A stretch of DNA of 64,000 bases from Chitinophaga agrisoli (GCF_008386695.1 NZ_VUOC01000001.1:904347-968346), one strand, 5' to 3'. Numbered from the stretch's first letter, positions 1 through 8,806 are shown. Notes: generated by a model not told the origin, from the sequence alone. Made by a program: numbers and translations.

Positions 1-2
1 CG

Positions 3-59
3 GCTACAGTAGCCGTCAGTTTACTGGCCCAGTGCCTGGTAAAGTTCCTTGAACATTAA
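3..59 (+). CDS. C-terminal end of an unidentified upstream gene (partial)
   Basis: From the window edge this frame reads 18 residues without a stop (ending LVKFLEH) and closes with TAA at 57-59, 13 bases before the ATG of the next gene. The spacing fits an operon. Too little is present to name a family. Frame 1 stops at once and frame 2 closes at 50, so this is only the most plausible reading frame. Confidence 0.35.
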   Translation, partial: ATVAVSLLAQCLVKFLEH

Positions 60-72
60 AAGCGGATGTTTT

Positions 73-450
73 ATGATCAATCAATATGAAGTACCTGCAT
101 TAATAGAAGACGCCGTACCGGCGTTGCGGAAACCGTTGCACCAGTTCCCGGCTGTCTTTCACATATACGAAACCGTTGCCTGTCTTAGTCATTATACCTG
201 CCAGCAGTTGCAGGAGCATCATTACAGCATGGCCGCCCCCTGTTTACGGGTGGCAGGCCGGCTGTATGAGCGTGGCAACCAGATCGTTAAGAATGCGATC
301 GCCAATCATTTTTTACCCGCATTATGCCATATACCGGTCAATGATGCGATCACCCGTATAAAAATATATTCCCTGATACCCTCCTCCCTGTATGGCTTAT
401 TTATACAGCAGCAGTTAGGAGATCATCCTTACCCTTTTAACGAACAATAG
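73..450 (+). CDS. Small conserved hypothetical protein (DUF7674-like)
   Basis: A 125-residue soluble protein with no signal peptide or membrane segment. It looks alpha-helical, with an N-terminal region INQYEVPALIEDAVPAL and a central stretch AGRLYERGNQIVKNAI. These resemble small Bacteroidota proteins of the DUF7674 type; that resemblance is from memory and unchecked. I chose ATG at 73 over the in-frame TTG at 49 because it sits just past the end of the preceding frame. The gene ends 6 bases before the GNAT gene start, so the two are probably co-transcribed. Function unknown. Confidence 0.6.
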   Translation: MINQYEVPALIEDAVPALRKPLHQFPAVFHIYETVACLSHYTCQQLQEHHYSMAAPCLRVAGRLYERGNQIVKNAIANHFLPALCHIPVNDAITRIKIYSLIPSSLYGLFIQQQLGDHPYPFNEQ

Positions 451-456
451 CATAAC

Positions 457-1002
457 ATGGAAAGCTCAGATATCGTGGTCCGGTTGGCCCATGCGGCAGA
501 TACGGATTTTGCGCTGCCTATAGCAGCAGAAATGGAAGCCAGCGCCAGGGCCCGTGGTACGGGTATTGCAAAGCGCAGTCCTGAAATGATCAAAGAAAAG
601 ATACTGCAGGGCAAGGCCATCATCGCCTTTACCAAAGACGGGGTTTGGGCCGGCTTTTCCTACCTGCAAACTTGGGAACAGGAAAAATTTGTATCCAACA
701 GCGGCCTTATTGTGGCCCCGGCTTTCCGTGGACTGGGCGTAGCGGCGGTCATTAAACAACGGCTGTTTGAGCTGTGCCGTATGCGCTACCCGGAGGCACG
801 GATCTTTGGCATTACCACCGGTGGCGCCGTGATGAAGATAAATGCCCGCCTGGGCTTTGTACCGGTCACTTATGCAGATATTACGCAGGACCCTGCGTTT
901 TGGGAAGGTTGTAAAAGCTGTGTAAACTATCCTATTCTTTCGGCCAAAGGGCTGAAACACTGTTTGTGCACAGCCATGCTTTTTGAGCCCAGCGCCCAGT
1001 AA
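457..1002 (+). CDS. GNAT-family N-acetyltransferase, arginine-operon type
   Basis: A 181-residue acetyltransferase of the GNAT fold. The acetyl-CoA-binding motif A is clear around residues 90-105 (APAFRGLGVAAVIKQRL), and NARLGFVPV follows near residue 130 as motif B. The start GTGIAKRSPE and the Cys-bearing tail (CKSCVNYP, CLCTAMLF) match my memory of the GNAT that precedes argininosuccinate synthase in Bacteroidota arginine operons, where it is thought to act as an N-acetylglutamate-synthase-like enzyme. Here no arg gene follows; a tRNA gene comes next. The ATG at 457 is 6 bases after the upstream stop. Substrate assignment is inference. Confidence 0.8.
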   Translation: MESSDIVVRLAHAADTDFALPIAAEMEASARARGTGIAKRSPEMIKEKILQGKAIIAFTKDGVWAGFSYLQTWEQEKFVSNSGLIVAPAFRGLGVAAVIKQRLFELCRMRYPEARIFGITTGGAVMKINARLGFVPVTYADITQDPAFWEGCKSCVNYPILSAKGLKHCLCTAMLFEPSAQ

Positions 1003-1044
1003 CATATTTTTTACGACTGCTGCGTTTAATAACGTGGGTATTAT

Positions 1045-1052
1045 TACATTTG
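1045..1052 (+). promoter_or_regulatory. Bacteroidota -7 box for tRNA-Thr
   Basis: TACATTTG matches the Bacteroidota TAnnTTTG -7 element and lies 10 bases upstream of the mature tRNA 5' end, so initiation would fall just before the tRNA. No convincing -33 element was seen. Confidence 0.5.
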
Positions 1053-1062
1053 TACCAGCCAG

Positions 1063-1135
1063 GCCAACCTAGCTCAGCTGGTAGAGCAACAGTTTCGTAA
1101 ATTGTAGGTCGTGGGTTCGAATCCCATGGTTGGCT
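1063..1135 (+). tRNA. tRNA-Thr (anticodon CGT)
   Basis: A full cloverleaf can be drawn by hand. The acceptor stem is GCCAACC (1063-1069) with GGTTGGC (1128-1134). The D stem is GCTC/GAGC, the anticodon stem ACAGT/ATTGT closes the loop TTCGTAA with anticodon CGT (1096-1098), and the T stem GTGGG/CCCAT closes the loop TTCGAAT. The discriminator is T at 1135 and the CCA end is not encoded. It reads the ACG threonine codon. It is a single gene with its own promoter and terminator. Confidence 0.95.
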
Positions 1136-1142
1136 CTAAATA

Positions 1143-1187
1143 AAAAAAGCACTTATAACGCGTATGCGGATAAGTGCTTTTTTTATT
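1143..1187 (+). terminator. Intrinsic terminator after tRNA-Thr
   Basis: The inverted repeat AAAAAAGCACTTAT (1143-1156) / ATAAGTGCTTTTTT (1170-1183) has a 13-base loop and continues into a T-rich tail. The A-run on the other side means it may also stop transcripts of the minus-strand gene that ends at 1201. Confidence 0.85.
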
Positions 1188-1200
1188 TAAGGCTATGGGC

Positions 1201-1890
1201 CTATTGCTGTGCCAGATGCATGAAACGTTTTACCAGCAAGAGTGAATCGCTGCTCAGGGTATCGTTCTGTGGTTTGGAGAAGCCAATGAGATGGTAGCTA
1301 TCGCTTTGCTCTACGGTAGTATCGTTCTCGTTGTCTACGCTGTTATCATGGCTGAAGTGGATGCGTTGAAAGGTTTGCAGCTGCAGCTGCCGGTTGCGGA
1401 AAAGCCAGGCGGTCTTTGTCATAGCGTCTCCGGCATCGCCAAAATCCTCTGCCAGCTCCACATGGTCCGTGATCTTTTGCTGGCGTGGATCCAGTATAAA
1501 CAGCTGGATAGAGGAGGAGAGGTATTCTGAAGGCACGCGGGTAATGAGGCCTATTCGCCCGCTATCCATGCTGAACTTATAACAGGCAAAAAAGCCATCG
1601 TGCCGGGTGTGGGTTTCCCCGCCCACATCTTTCACCAGTAATTGTACGGCAGTACTATCCAGCAGGTGGCCATGGAACTGATAGGTAGTATCATCCGGCG
1701 TATCTGCCGGAAATACCGGGAGGGTGTCGAAGGAAACATCCCTGTACCGGGATAATAAGGGCTGGTAGGCATCTGTTACTGCCGCGCTATCGGCGGCGGC
1801 TATGTTACCGGTGTTGGCGGCATCCCCTGTTGGATGGCAGCTGAAGCCTAACAGGATGGCAGGGATAAGGAGGCAGGTGATTTTTCGCAT
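1201..1890 (-). CDS. Predicted lipoprotein of unknown function
   Basis: A 229-residue protein starting with a lipoprotein signal peptide: basic MRK, a hydrophobic core and the lipobox LGFSC, with the lipidated Cys at residue 18. The mature part is acidic, rich in Asp, Ser and Thr, and has no recognisable domain or catalytic motif. It ends close to the tRNA-Thr terminator, which can serve both strands, and is divergent from the lipoprotein gene at 2026. It is probably periplasm-facing and membrane-anchored. No function can be proposed. Confidence 0.75.
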   Translation of the reverse strand: MRKITCLLIPAILLGFSCHPTGDAANTGNIAAADSAAVTDAYQPLLSRYRDVSFDTLPVFPADTPDDTTYQFHGHLLDSTAVQLLVKDVGGETHTRHDGFFACYKFSMDSGRIGLITRVPSEYLSSSIQLFILDPRQQKITDHVELAEDFGDAGDAMTKTAWLFRNRQLQLQTFQRIHFSHDNSVDNENDTTVEQSDSYHLIGFSKPQNDTLSSDSLLLVKRFMHLAQQ

Positions 1891-2025
1891 AAGGTATGGA
1901 TATCATTTTAGCGTCGCAAAATACGGATATCGTTGTGTTTTTCATTGCCCTGTTGTTTGGCCCGTGGCGCAGGGTACATATTATCAATTTTGTCTCTATC
2001 TTTAAGCATAAATCAGCATTCGTTT

Positions 2026-3144
2026 ATGCGTTACCTATCCCTATTGTTGATAACCGCCGGGTTATCCGCATGTTATACCACGGCTGTTAAAAAGAGAACC
2101 AAGGAAGATATACAACTGCAGGCCGGTTTTATGTATGACCGTGATTCTGTGCTGTTGGTTGTAAAAGAAGGTCCAGGAAAGGAGGAGGAAGCGGATAGAC
2201 TTTTCCTGCAGGCGATTGACGCTTACCGTAATAAGAAAAAGGCAGGCAGCAGTATTGGCCTGTTCCGGCAATCCATTCTGCTGCAGCCGCAGGCAAAAGC
2301 CTATTACGAAATGGGGAATGCCCTGATGGATGAGGGTAATGTAGCGGAAGCCGTTAAGGCCTACGCTATAGCAGAGACACTGGGTTATAGCCCTTTGTAT
2401 AAGGTGTTGTACAACCAGGCATGTGCGTGGTCCCGTTTGAAAAACCGGGAGAAAGCCGGTTATTATTTGGTGTCTGCTATTGAATTCGGCTATAGTAACC
2501 TGAAGAATATTCAAAATGACCCGGACCTGCAATACCTGAGAGCAGAAACGGATGCATTTGGCAAGATCGTTAGCAATGCGTTCAGCGGCGCCACGGATCC
2601 GGAGAAGCTGGAGTGGAACCTGTTCACGCATGAATTTGCGTTGCTGGATCTGCCGGTAACGCTGGATGCCAACTATGGGAAAAAGCTAAAGGGTCAGTTT
2701 ATTTCCTATGATTATGAGCGGTATGTGCCTGAAATGCGGGATGGGAAATTTTCCCGGGACGTAGGCAGCGATTTTTATTATGTAGGGCTGGTGAAAGGCA
2801 CGGATAGCATTAAAACACTGGTATATGCGGTGAGGGATTTGTCGCTGGATGAGGAAGCATGCCCCGCTTATTATATAGCCAGCTTTAACGCCTATGGTAA
2901 ACTGATAGACAAACTTTTGATAGGCGGCCATCTGACACTGGAAGACCCTTTGAAGGTGGCTACTATTCAAGAAAATGGCGTTATCGAGGTAAGCGAGTTT
3001 GTGCAACGGTATGAGAAAGATCCGAAAGAGGAAGGCTATAGAGATAACAAGATCATTGAAAATAAAGCGCTTGATCAGCTGCATTACGGTATTGCAGACG
3101 ATGGACGTTTTATAAAGCTGCCGGAGTTATTGGGTATGAGATAA
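2026..3144 (+). CDS. TPR-repeat lipoprotein
   Basis: A 372-residue lipoprotein. The ATG at 2026 gives a proper signal peptide (MRYLSLLLITAGLSAC, lipobox LSAC, Cys 16); the frame is open further upstream, but that extension has no signal-like start. Residues of roughly 60-150 contain two to three tetratricopeptide-like helical pairs (AKAYYEMGNALMDEGNVAEA, then YNQACAWSRLKNREKAGYYL), which usually mediate protein contacts. The C-terminal half is unrecognised. A TATCTTTA sequence at 1997-2004 is a near match to the -7 box. The 3' end overlaps the convergent gene by 18 bases. Confidence 0.75.
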   Translation: MRYLSLLLITAGLSACYTTAVKKRTKEDIQLQAGFMYDRDSVLLVVKEGPGKEEEADRLFLQAIDAYRNKKKAGSSIGLFRQSILLQPQAKAYYEMGNALMDEGNVAEAVKAYAIAETLGYSPLYKVLYNQACAWSRLKNREKAGYYLVSAIEFGYSNLKNIQNDPDLQYLRAETDAFGKIVSNAFSGATDPEKLEWNLFTHEFALLDLPVTLDANYGKKLKGQFISYDYERYVPEMRDGKFSRDVGSDFYYVGLVKGTDSIKTLVYAVRDLSLDEEACPAYYIASFNAYGKLIDKLLIGGHLTLEDPLKVATIQENGVIEVSEFVQRYEKDPKEEGYRDNKIIENKALDQLHYGIADDGRFIKLPELLGMR

Positions 3145-3783
3145 GGCATTTTTGCGCCGGGCGCTGATCCACCATTCCATGATCAGCAGGTTCAGTGTCC
3201 AGCTAAGCCAGGCAATGGTAATATAACTTGTTACCGGGCGTATGGGAATGTTGAAAACATCTATCAGGTAAGCATAAAAACGCAGCGTAAGCGCAGATAG
3301 GGTGAGGGCATAACTGCGTAACATCATGTTACCATGCTGTTGCCAGCGCCGTTGCAGGGCGTACCGCCATCCCATACCGGTGCTGCCTATCCAGAGCAGG
3401 GATAATAGCACAAAACTGATGCGGGCCGGCCAGCCGCCATTTGCGTAAAAAGACATGATCAATCCACTGGGGCCGCTAAAGAAGAGCACAATGACCGCGT
3501 AAGTTTTCCCGGAACTACGGTGCAGGCGCGGGTATTTTTGCAACAGGTAGCGGCTGCATTGCAGCAGCCCGGTAATCAATACGGTGATGCTGATAAATAC
3601 GTGCACATAAAAGCTTACCCGCCAGTAACGGATGTGATAGACCAGCTGTTTGGTCATGAGGAAATCCGTATACCGGTTAAAGGCGGTATAAGGCAGGGTA
3701 AGGCGCAGCATCAGCCAGGCGCCGTATAGGATCAGCACGGTGATGAGAAAAAATAACAAGCGTTTTATGCTTCGTTGTATCAT
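3127..3783 (-). CDS. DUF2306-like integral membrane protein
   Basis: A 218-residue protein with about six predicted membrane helices and short loops. His and Arg residues lie near membrane edges, for example YVHVFISITVLITGLLQ and YPRLHRSSGKTY. The layout matches DUF2306 predicted membrane proteins, whose function is not established. Its ATG overlaps the stop of the upstream lipoprotein gene (ATGA, 3780-3783), which is strong evidence for translational coupling in one operon. Its 3' end overlaps the convergent TPR lipoprotein gene by 18 bases. Confidence 0.75.
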   Translation of the reverse strand: MIQRSIKRLLFFLITVLILYGAWLMLRLTLPYTAFNRYTDFLMTKQLVYHIRYWRVSFYVHVFISITVLITGLLQCSRYLLQKYPRLHRSSGKTYAVIVLFFSGPSGLIMSFYANGGWPARISFVLLSLLWIGSTGMGWRYALQRRWQQHGNMMLRSYALTLSALTLRFYAYLIDVFNIPIRPVTSYITIAWLSWTLNLLIMEWWISARRKNALSHTQ

Positions 3784-4508
3784 AAAACGGCGGAAAAATC
3801 AAATCCTTCCCCAACAATTCCGGTACAAAAGCCCTTGTCATCTGCATCAAAAGTAGCGTCAAAGGTGCTGTTACGTTTGCCAAACCGTTCATTTGGCTGC
3901 CAGTCTACCGTAATCTTATTATTGCCGTTATTTTTCCAGGAGCCCCGCAAAGTATTTAGCTGTGGGGCGAAAGTGGAATCGTTTATTCTTTCGTAGTAGT
4001 TGAGGGTACAGTTACCATCGGTCTCAAAGAAAATATCGCAGTGATCGCCTGAGAAGATGTTTCCGGCAACAGGATCGCTGTCCGTATCAGGTTTGTGGAG
4101 CGTAAAGGTTTTTTCCTGCAGGGTTCCACGGGTTTGCGGCGCCCATTTTCCAGTGGCGTGGTGGAAACCGGTATCAAAAGCCAGCTGGAAACGCCCATCA
4201 AAAGGATGATCGCCGGGTTCGCTGAGAGCCATGGTCCAGCCATTGGCAGTTTGTTGGAGCGTGCCATGGAGGTTACGGCGCAACCCTTTATGTATATCAT
4301 AACCGGCCACATGCTGGCCATTGGCATAGTTGATGGTGATATAGATGGGAGCGCCCGCGAAATCGCCGGTATAGGTGCCTTTAGCCTGTTCCTCCACAGG
4401 AACGGGGGTTACAATTGTACTGTCTGCCGCCACATTTGGCTTAGCTGCCGGAAGAAAACAACCCGCGCCTATGAGGGCGGACAGGAGAACCAGGATAGCG
4501 TATTTCAC
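3780..4508 (-). CDS. Predicted lipoprotein, beta-rich, unknown function
   Basis: A 242-residue lipoprotein with signal peptide MKYAILVLLSALIGAGC (lipobox IGAGC, Cys 17). The mature part is rich in Gly, Thr and aromatic residues in alternating patterns (GTYTGDFAGAPIYITINY, KGTLQEKTFTLHKP), suggesting a small beta-barrel or lipocalin-like fold that is not assigned to a family. It is the first gene of a two-gene minus-strand operon with the DUF2306-like gene, through a 4-base ATGA overlap. The desaturase gene diverges from it across 183 bases. Confidence 0.75.
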   Translation of the reverse strand: MKYAILVLLSALIGAGCFLPAAKPNVAADSTIVTPVPVEEQAKGTYTGDFAGAPIYITINYANGQHVAGYDIHKGLRRNLHGTLQQTANGWTMALSEPGDHPFDGRFQLAFDTGFHHATGKWAPQTRGTLQEKTFTLHKPDTDSDPVAGNIFSGDHCDIFFETDGNCTLNYYERINDSTFAPQLNTLRGSWKNNGNNKITVDWQPNERFGKRNSTFDATFDADDKGFCTGIVGEGFDFSAVL

Positions 4509-4691
4509 AGGTAATATTTATTTAATGTAAAATAAGCTATTCTATAGTAAATATTTATGAGCTATAGACAGATTAATTCTCCGTTTTCTCTCGCAGATGT
4601 ACTAATTTCGATTTTCATCTTGTCCATTTGGATCCGGCGTCTTATGATCTAAGTCATTGGATACAATTAACTATCAATCTATTTTTGGATA

Positions 4692-5615
4692 ATGAACACA
4701 GCAAAACAACATCGGGAGCGGCCCAAGTGGCTGCATGAGATGGACTTCATGGGAATGCACCTGATACCTTTCCTGGCATTTTTTACCCATGTACGTGCAT
4801 TTGACTGGATCGTGTGTGCTGCATTGTATGTAGCGCGTATGTTCTTTGTGACTGGCGGTTATCACCGGTATTTTTCACATCGCTCATATAAAACATCCAG
4901 GTTCTTTCAATTTTTACTGGCATTTGGCGCGCAAAGCAGCTTTCAGAAGGGAGCGCTCTGGTGGGCGGCCAATCACCGTATTCACCACAAACACAGTGAT
5001 ACGCCGGAAGATCCGCACTCTGCCAATATTTATGGTTTCTGGTATGCCCATATCGGCTGGATCATGGGGCCAGAATATAAACCTACCCGTTTTGAGCTGA
5101 TCAAGGATAAAGACCTGAACCGCCCGGAACTTTTCTGGCTGAACAAATACCATTTTGTACCGCCGGTAATAGTGGCGATAGCTGTATACTTTATTGGTAA
5201 TGCGGTGAACGGCACCGGTTTCTTTGACTGGGGCGCGGGTGTATCCACCCTGCTGATAGGCTTTTTCCTGAGCACCATCCTGCTGTTCCATGGTACCTTC
5301 ACCATCAACTCCCTGATGCACAAGATAGGCAAGCAGCGCTACCGTACGGGCGATCATTCCCGTAACAGCCTGGTACTGGCCCTTGTGACCCTGGGCGAAG
5401 GCTGGCATAATAACCACCACTACTATATGAGCGCTGCGCGGCAGGGCTTTTACTGGTGGGAGATCGATATCACCTACTATATCATCCGCCTGTTGGGCGT
5501 GTTTGGCCTGGTGTGGGATATACGTGGTGTGCCGGAGAAGGTAAAGGAAAGCAATAAGCTGAACCAGCCTGCAAAAGCAGCCACGCCGGTAGAGGTGCCG
5601 GAAGAGCTCCACTAA
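4692..5615 (+). CDS. Acyl-CoA / fatty-acid delta-9 desaturase
   Basis: A 307-residue membrane desaturase that would introduce a double bond into acyl chains for membrane fluidity, using a di-iron centre. All three histidine boxes are present: HRYFSH (about residue 57), HRIHH (about residue 98) and HNNHH (about residue 240). Two pairs of hydrophobic segments lie between them. WHNNHHYY and GFYWWEID are typical of stearoyl-CoA-type enzymes. The gene appears monocistronic. It lacks a cytochrome b5 domain, so electrons must come from a separate donor. Confidence 0.93.
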   Translation: MNTAKQHRERPKWLHEMDFMGMHLIPFLAFFTHVRAFDWIVCAALYVARMFFVTGGYHRYFSHRSYKTSRFFQFLLAFGAQSSFQKGALWWAANHRIHHKHSDTPEDPHSANIYGFWYAHIGWIMGPEYKPTRFELIKDKDLNRPELFWLNKYHFVPPVIVAIAVYFIGNAVNGTGFFDWGAGVSTLLIGFFLSTILLFHGTFTINSLMHKIGKQRYRTGDHSRNSLVLALVTLGEGWHNNHHYYMSAARQGFYWWEIDITYYIIRLLGVFGLVWDIRGVPEKVKESNKLNQPAKAATPVEVPEELH

Positions 5616-5695
5616 ACATAATTACCTGGGAAAGTATCCACTATAAGTACAATTAATACCGGGATTTCGTACATACAGGACGTTTGCATGCTGTG

Positions 5696-5703
5696 TACCT
5701 TTG
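5696..5703 (+). promoter_or_regulatory. Bacteroidota -7 box for the MFS transporter
   Basis: TACCTTTG is an exact TAnnTTTG match, 25 bases before the chosen ATG at 5728. It also rules out the in-frame TTG at 5701, which would lie inside the promoter. Confidence 0.55.
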
Positions 5704-5727
5704 TGTACGAACAATGATCCTGGTATT

Positions 5728-6972
5728 ATGACAAAAAGCAGATACTTTCTTCTCATCATCATATTAGGCGCCCTTACAGCATTGGCGCCTTTTTCTATTG
5801 ATATGTACCTGCCGGGTTTCCCGGCCATTGCAAAAGACCTGCGCTCTAATATAGCGGAGGTATCCCTTTCATTATCCAGCTTCTTTATTGGCGTTTCTGC
5901 CGGACAGCTGCTGTATGGGCCATTGCTGGACCGGTTTGGCCGCAAGCGCCCGCTGCATATAGGTTTAGTGGTATACCTGCTGGCCTCCCTGGGCTGTGTA
6001 TTTGCGACTACGGTAGAGGCATTGATATTGCTGCGTTTTTTACAGGCCCTGGGCTGTTGCGCCTGTACGGTAGCCGCTACCGCTATGGTGCGCGACCTGT
6101 TTCCCATTGAGGACAACGCAAAAGTATTCTCCGCGCTGCTGCTGGTAGTGGGCGCATCTCCCATGCTGGCGCCGGCTATTGGCGGCTATGTGAGCGAGTT
6201 CCTGGGCTGGCATTACATCTTTATCATATTAACGGTACTGGCAGCAGCCATACTGGCCGCCTCCTACTGGGCATTGCCGGAAAGCAGCGAGCCGGACCCG
6301 CATTATTCCCTGATGCCGGCCCCCATTATCCGGGGATTTCTAGCGGTGGTAAAAGAAGCACGGTTCACTACGTATGCGGTGGCCGGCGCTATTGTGTTTG
6401 GCGGATTGCTGTCTTATGTGTCGGGCTCGCCTTTTGTGTTCCTGGAGATCTTTAAAGTGTCCGGCACGCAGTACAGTTTGATATTTGCTTTACTGGCAGC
6501 GGGTTTGATTGGCGCGGGGCAGGTGAACAGCCAGTTACTGAAGAAGTATAAAAGCGAGCAGCTGATCGTAGTGGCGCTGATCGTACAGGCGATAGCCGGC
6601 GGGATATTGGTAGCCGGCACTACGAAAGGCTGGATAGGGTTTAGTGGTACGCTGGCGTTGATATTTGTTTTCCTGTCCTGTGCAGGGTTTATATTCCCGA
6701 ATGCTTCCGCGCTTTCTATGGCGCCATTCTCCAAAAATGCGGGCAGCGCCTCTGCGCTGATGGGAGCATTACAGATGGGGATAGGCGCGCTGGCCTCTGT
6801 GGCGGTAAGTATGCTGAGTAAGGTTTATTCCAATACGTTCCCCATGACAGGCGTAATGGCCGCCTGTTCTGTGCTGGCGCTGCTGGTATTGCTGACAGGT
6901 TCCCGGGTGATCCGCGCTAAAGCAGCCCGGGATGAATCGCCGGAGGCGCTGGCAACGGAAATGCGGGCTTAG
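5728..6972 (+). CDS. Bcr/CflA-family drug efflux MFS transporter
   Basis: A 414-residue, 12-helix major facilitator. The first helix pair carries the Bcr/CflA signature (ALAPFSIDMYLPGFPAIA), and the loop 2-3 motif is YGPLLDRFGRKRP (the DRxGRR-type motif A). Family members are proton antiporters that export drugs such as bicyclomycin or chloramphenicol, or sulfonamide-type compounds; the substrate here cannot be told. The ATG at 5728 was chosen because the -7 box lies just upstream. The stop overlaps the convergent thioesterase stop by 4 bases. Confidence 0.9.
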   Translation: MTKSRYFLLIIILGALTALAPFSIDMYLPGFPAIAKDLRSNIAEVSLSLSSFFIGVSAGQLLYGPLLDRFGRKRPLHIGLVVYLLASLGCVFATTVEALILLRFLQALGCCACTVAATAMVRDLFPIEDNAKVFSALLLVVGASPMLAPAIGGYVSEFLGWHYIFIILTVLAAAILAASYWALPESSEPDPHYSLMPAPIIRGFLAVVKEARFTTYAVAGAIVFGGLLSYVSGSPFVFLEIFKVSGTQYSLIFALLAAGLIGAGQVNSQLLKKYKSEQLIVVALIVQAIAGGILVAGTTKGWIGFSGTLALIFVFLSCAGFIFPNASALSMAPFSKNAGSASALMGALQMGIGALASVAVSMLSKVYSNTFPMTGVMAACSVLALLVLLTGSRVIRAKAARDESPEALATEMRA

Positions 6973-7397
6973 TTCAGCGTAGCGGGATCGTCTTTCAGAC
7001 GGTCTTTGCTGAAGGTGATAGCAGTTTTACCGTGCGGCGCGGGTTTGCCATCTTCATCCACATTCACAAATACCATTTTCTCGATAGCCAGTACCGGCTC
7101 ATGGGTTATTTTGTTCCTTACTTCACATTTAAGGGTGATGGAGGTGCGGCCGAACTCAGTGGCCACGATGCCCAGCTCTATGATATCGCCCAGGCGGGGC
7201 GCGCTGATAAAGTTGATCTCTGAAATGAATTTGGTCACTACTTTAGGATTGTTCAATTGCAGGATGGCATAGATCACTGCTTCTTCATCGATCCATTTTA
7301 AAAGACTACCGCCAAATAAGGTATGGTTGGGATTCAGGTCTTCGGGCTTCACCCATCTGCGGGTGCGGAACTTTAACTCCGGCTCTTGTGCTTGCAT
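6969..7397 (-). CDS. Acyl-CoA thioesterase, hotdog fold (YciA-like)
   Basis: A 142-residue single hotdog-fold thioesterase that hydrolyses acyl-CoA to fatty acid and CoA. The active-site segment NPNHTLFGGSLLKWIDEEAV (residues about 22-41) is the typical Asn/His...Gly-Gly...Asp-Glu pattern of YciA/BACH-type acyl-CoA thioesterases. EFGRTSITLKCEV is the conserved central beta-strand region. The ATG at 7397 gives the standard length. It is convergent with the transporter gene, with interleaved stop codons. Confidence 0.9.
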   Translation of the reverse strand: MQAQEPELKFRTRRWVKPEDLNPNHTLFGGSLLKWIDEEAVIYAILQLNNPKVVTKFISEINFISAPRLGDIIELGIVATEFGRTSITLKCEVRNKITHEPVLAIEKMVFVNVDEDGKPAPHGKTAITFSKDRLKDDPATLN

Positions 7398-7637
7398 ATA
7401 TTTTCCTTTTGAAAGTTATCGGATGGGGGCGGGGTTAGTTTGCGTTGAATGACAACGCAAAGGTCCGAAAGAAAGGAAAAAGCCCCAAATGATATTATTT
7501 ATGCCGGTATAAAGGATGCCTATGGTTGCTTATTGCCGGCGTATTAACGCAGTAATAGCCATTACTCCGGAAAAGGATAGCTACGCAGCTTCCCGAAACT
7601 GGCAGCAGCATTTAATGGCGCCACGGGGCTCCTGAGC

Positions 7638-8630
7638 TTAATTATTCAGCGCACGCCAGAGCATATCCTTCAACTCATTAAGCCCCTGCTGGGTAACGGA
7701 GGAGATGAAGACATGCGGTATATCTGCCGGCAGCTCTGCCGCAATGGCGCTTTTGAGCTCATCATCCAGCATATCGCTTTTACTGATAGCTATCAGGAAC
7801 TGTTTATCCAGCAATTCAGGGTTGTATTGCTGTAGTTCGTTGAGCAGGATATCGAATTCCTGGCGGTGATCTTTACTGTCTGCCGGGATGAGGAACAGCA
7901 GCACGGCATTACGCTCGATATGGCGCAGGAACCGGTGGCCCAGGCCACGGCCTTCGTGGGCGCCCTCTATAATTCCGGGGAGATCTGCGATGCAGAAGGA
8001 TTGATTATCACGGTAGGATACCATACCCAGGTTAGGCGTGAGGGTGGTAAAGGCATAATCCGCGATCTTGGGTTTGGCGGCGGTGACAGTAGACAGCAGG
8101 GTGGATTTGCCGGCATTGGGAAAACCTACCAGCCCCACATCTGCCAATACTTTCAGTTCCAGTACTTTCCAGCCTTCGAGGGCCGGGCCGCCGGGTTGGG
8201 AATGTTCCGGTACCTGGTTGGTAGGGCTTTTAAAGAAGGCATTGCCCCGGCCGCCTTGTCCGCCGGGCATGAGGATCACTTCCTGACCGTCGTGCAGTAT
8301 TTCCGCTTCCAGCTCGCCGGTTTCTTCATCGCGCACCTGCGTGCCGGGCGGTACTTCTATGATAATATCCTTACCATCGGCCCCGGTGCAGTTATTCCGG
8401 CTGCCGTTGCTGCCATCTTCCGCCACCACGTTCTTATACCAACGCAGGTGCAGCAAGGTCCATAATTGGGTATTGCCCCGGAGGATGATGTGGCCGCCAC
8501 GTCCGCCGTCGCCCCCGTCAGGCCCGGCCTCAGGGTTGTATTTGGTACGCATGAAGTGGGTGCTTCCTGCGCCGCCTTTGCCGGACTTCAGGAATACACG
8601 GATATAATCTACAAAGTTGCCTCTTTCCAA
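7638..8630 (-). CDS. obgE: GTPase ObgE/CgtA
   Basis: A 330-residue essential GTPase that binds the 50S ribosomal subunit and links ribosome assembly to nucleotide levels. The glycine-rich Obg domain (residues about 5-160) carries runs such as [12 protein letters not shown]. The G domain shows G1 [10 protein letters not shown]2 TTLTPN, G3 [10 protein letters not shown]4 SKSD in place of NKxD, and G5 SSV. No ATG fits: the start is a TTG at 8630, giving MERGNFVDY, which lines up with family N-termini. The C-terminal OCT domain of some homologs is absent. It follows adk, with a terminator between. Confidence 0.97.
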   Translation of the reverse strand: MERGNFVDYIRVFLKSGKGGAGSTHFMRTKYNPEAGPDGGDGGRGGHIILRGNTQLWTLLHLRWYKNVVAEDGSNGSRNNCTGADGKDIIIEVPPGTQVRDEETGELEAEILHDGQEVILMPGGQGGRGNAFFKSPTNQVPEHSQPGGPALEGWKVLELKVLADVGLVGFPNAGKSTLLSTVTAAKPKIADYAFTTLTPNLGMVSYRDNQSFCIADLPGIIEGAHEGRGLGHRFLRHIERNAVLLFLIPADSKDHRQEFDILLNELQQYNPELLDKQFLIAISKSDMLDDELKSAIAAELPADIPHVFISSVTQQGLNELKDMLWRALNN

Positions 8631-8649
8631 AATTTACTGCTTTAATAGG

Positions 8650-8673
8650 GCCCTTCCCGGTTGGGGGAAGGGC
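8650..8673. other. 9-bp perfect hairpin in the obgE leader
   Basis: GCCCTTCCC (8650-8658) and GGGAAGGGC (8665-8673) form a perfect stem with a 6-base loop, about 20 bases upstream of the TTG start of obgE. No T-run follows on either strand, so it is unlikely to be a second terminator. In obgE mRNA it could mask or expose the start region. Confidence 0.5.
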
Positions 8674-8744
8674 AAAAGAAAAACGCAAAGATCGTGAAGT
8701 TTACGTGAATTGTAATAAGTCACGTTACTTTCGGTCTTTGCGTT
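8674..8744 (-). terminator. Two-layer terminator after adk
   Basis: Outer arms AACGCAAAG (8682-8690) and CTTTGCGTT (8736-8744) enclose an inner repeat ACGTGA (8703-8708) / TCACGT (8720-8725). Read on the minus strand, the hairpin is followed by a T-rich tract (TTTTTCTTTTG), which is the terminator layout for adk transcripts. Confidence 0.65.
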
Positions 8745-8806
8745 CAATAATATGTGGTACGCGCCCGTGTTTGTTACTTATATTTTGCCGTTACGGTTGT
8801 TACGGC

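Noticed and set aside
466-1005. 179-codon open frame on the minus strand opposite the GNAT gene
   Set aside because: It is the shadow of the GNAT coding sequence, which has clear motifs; the reverse frame has no recognisable domain.
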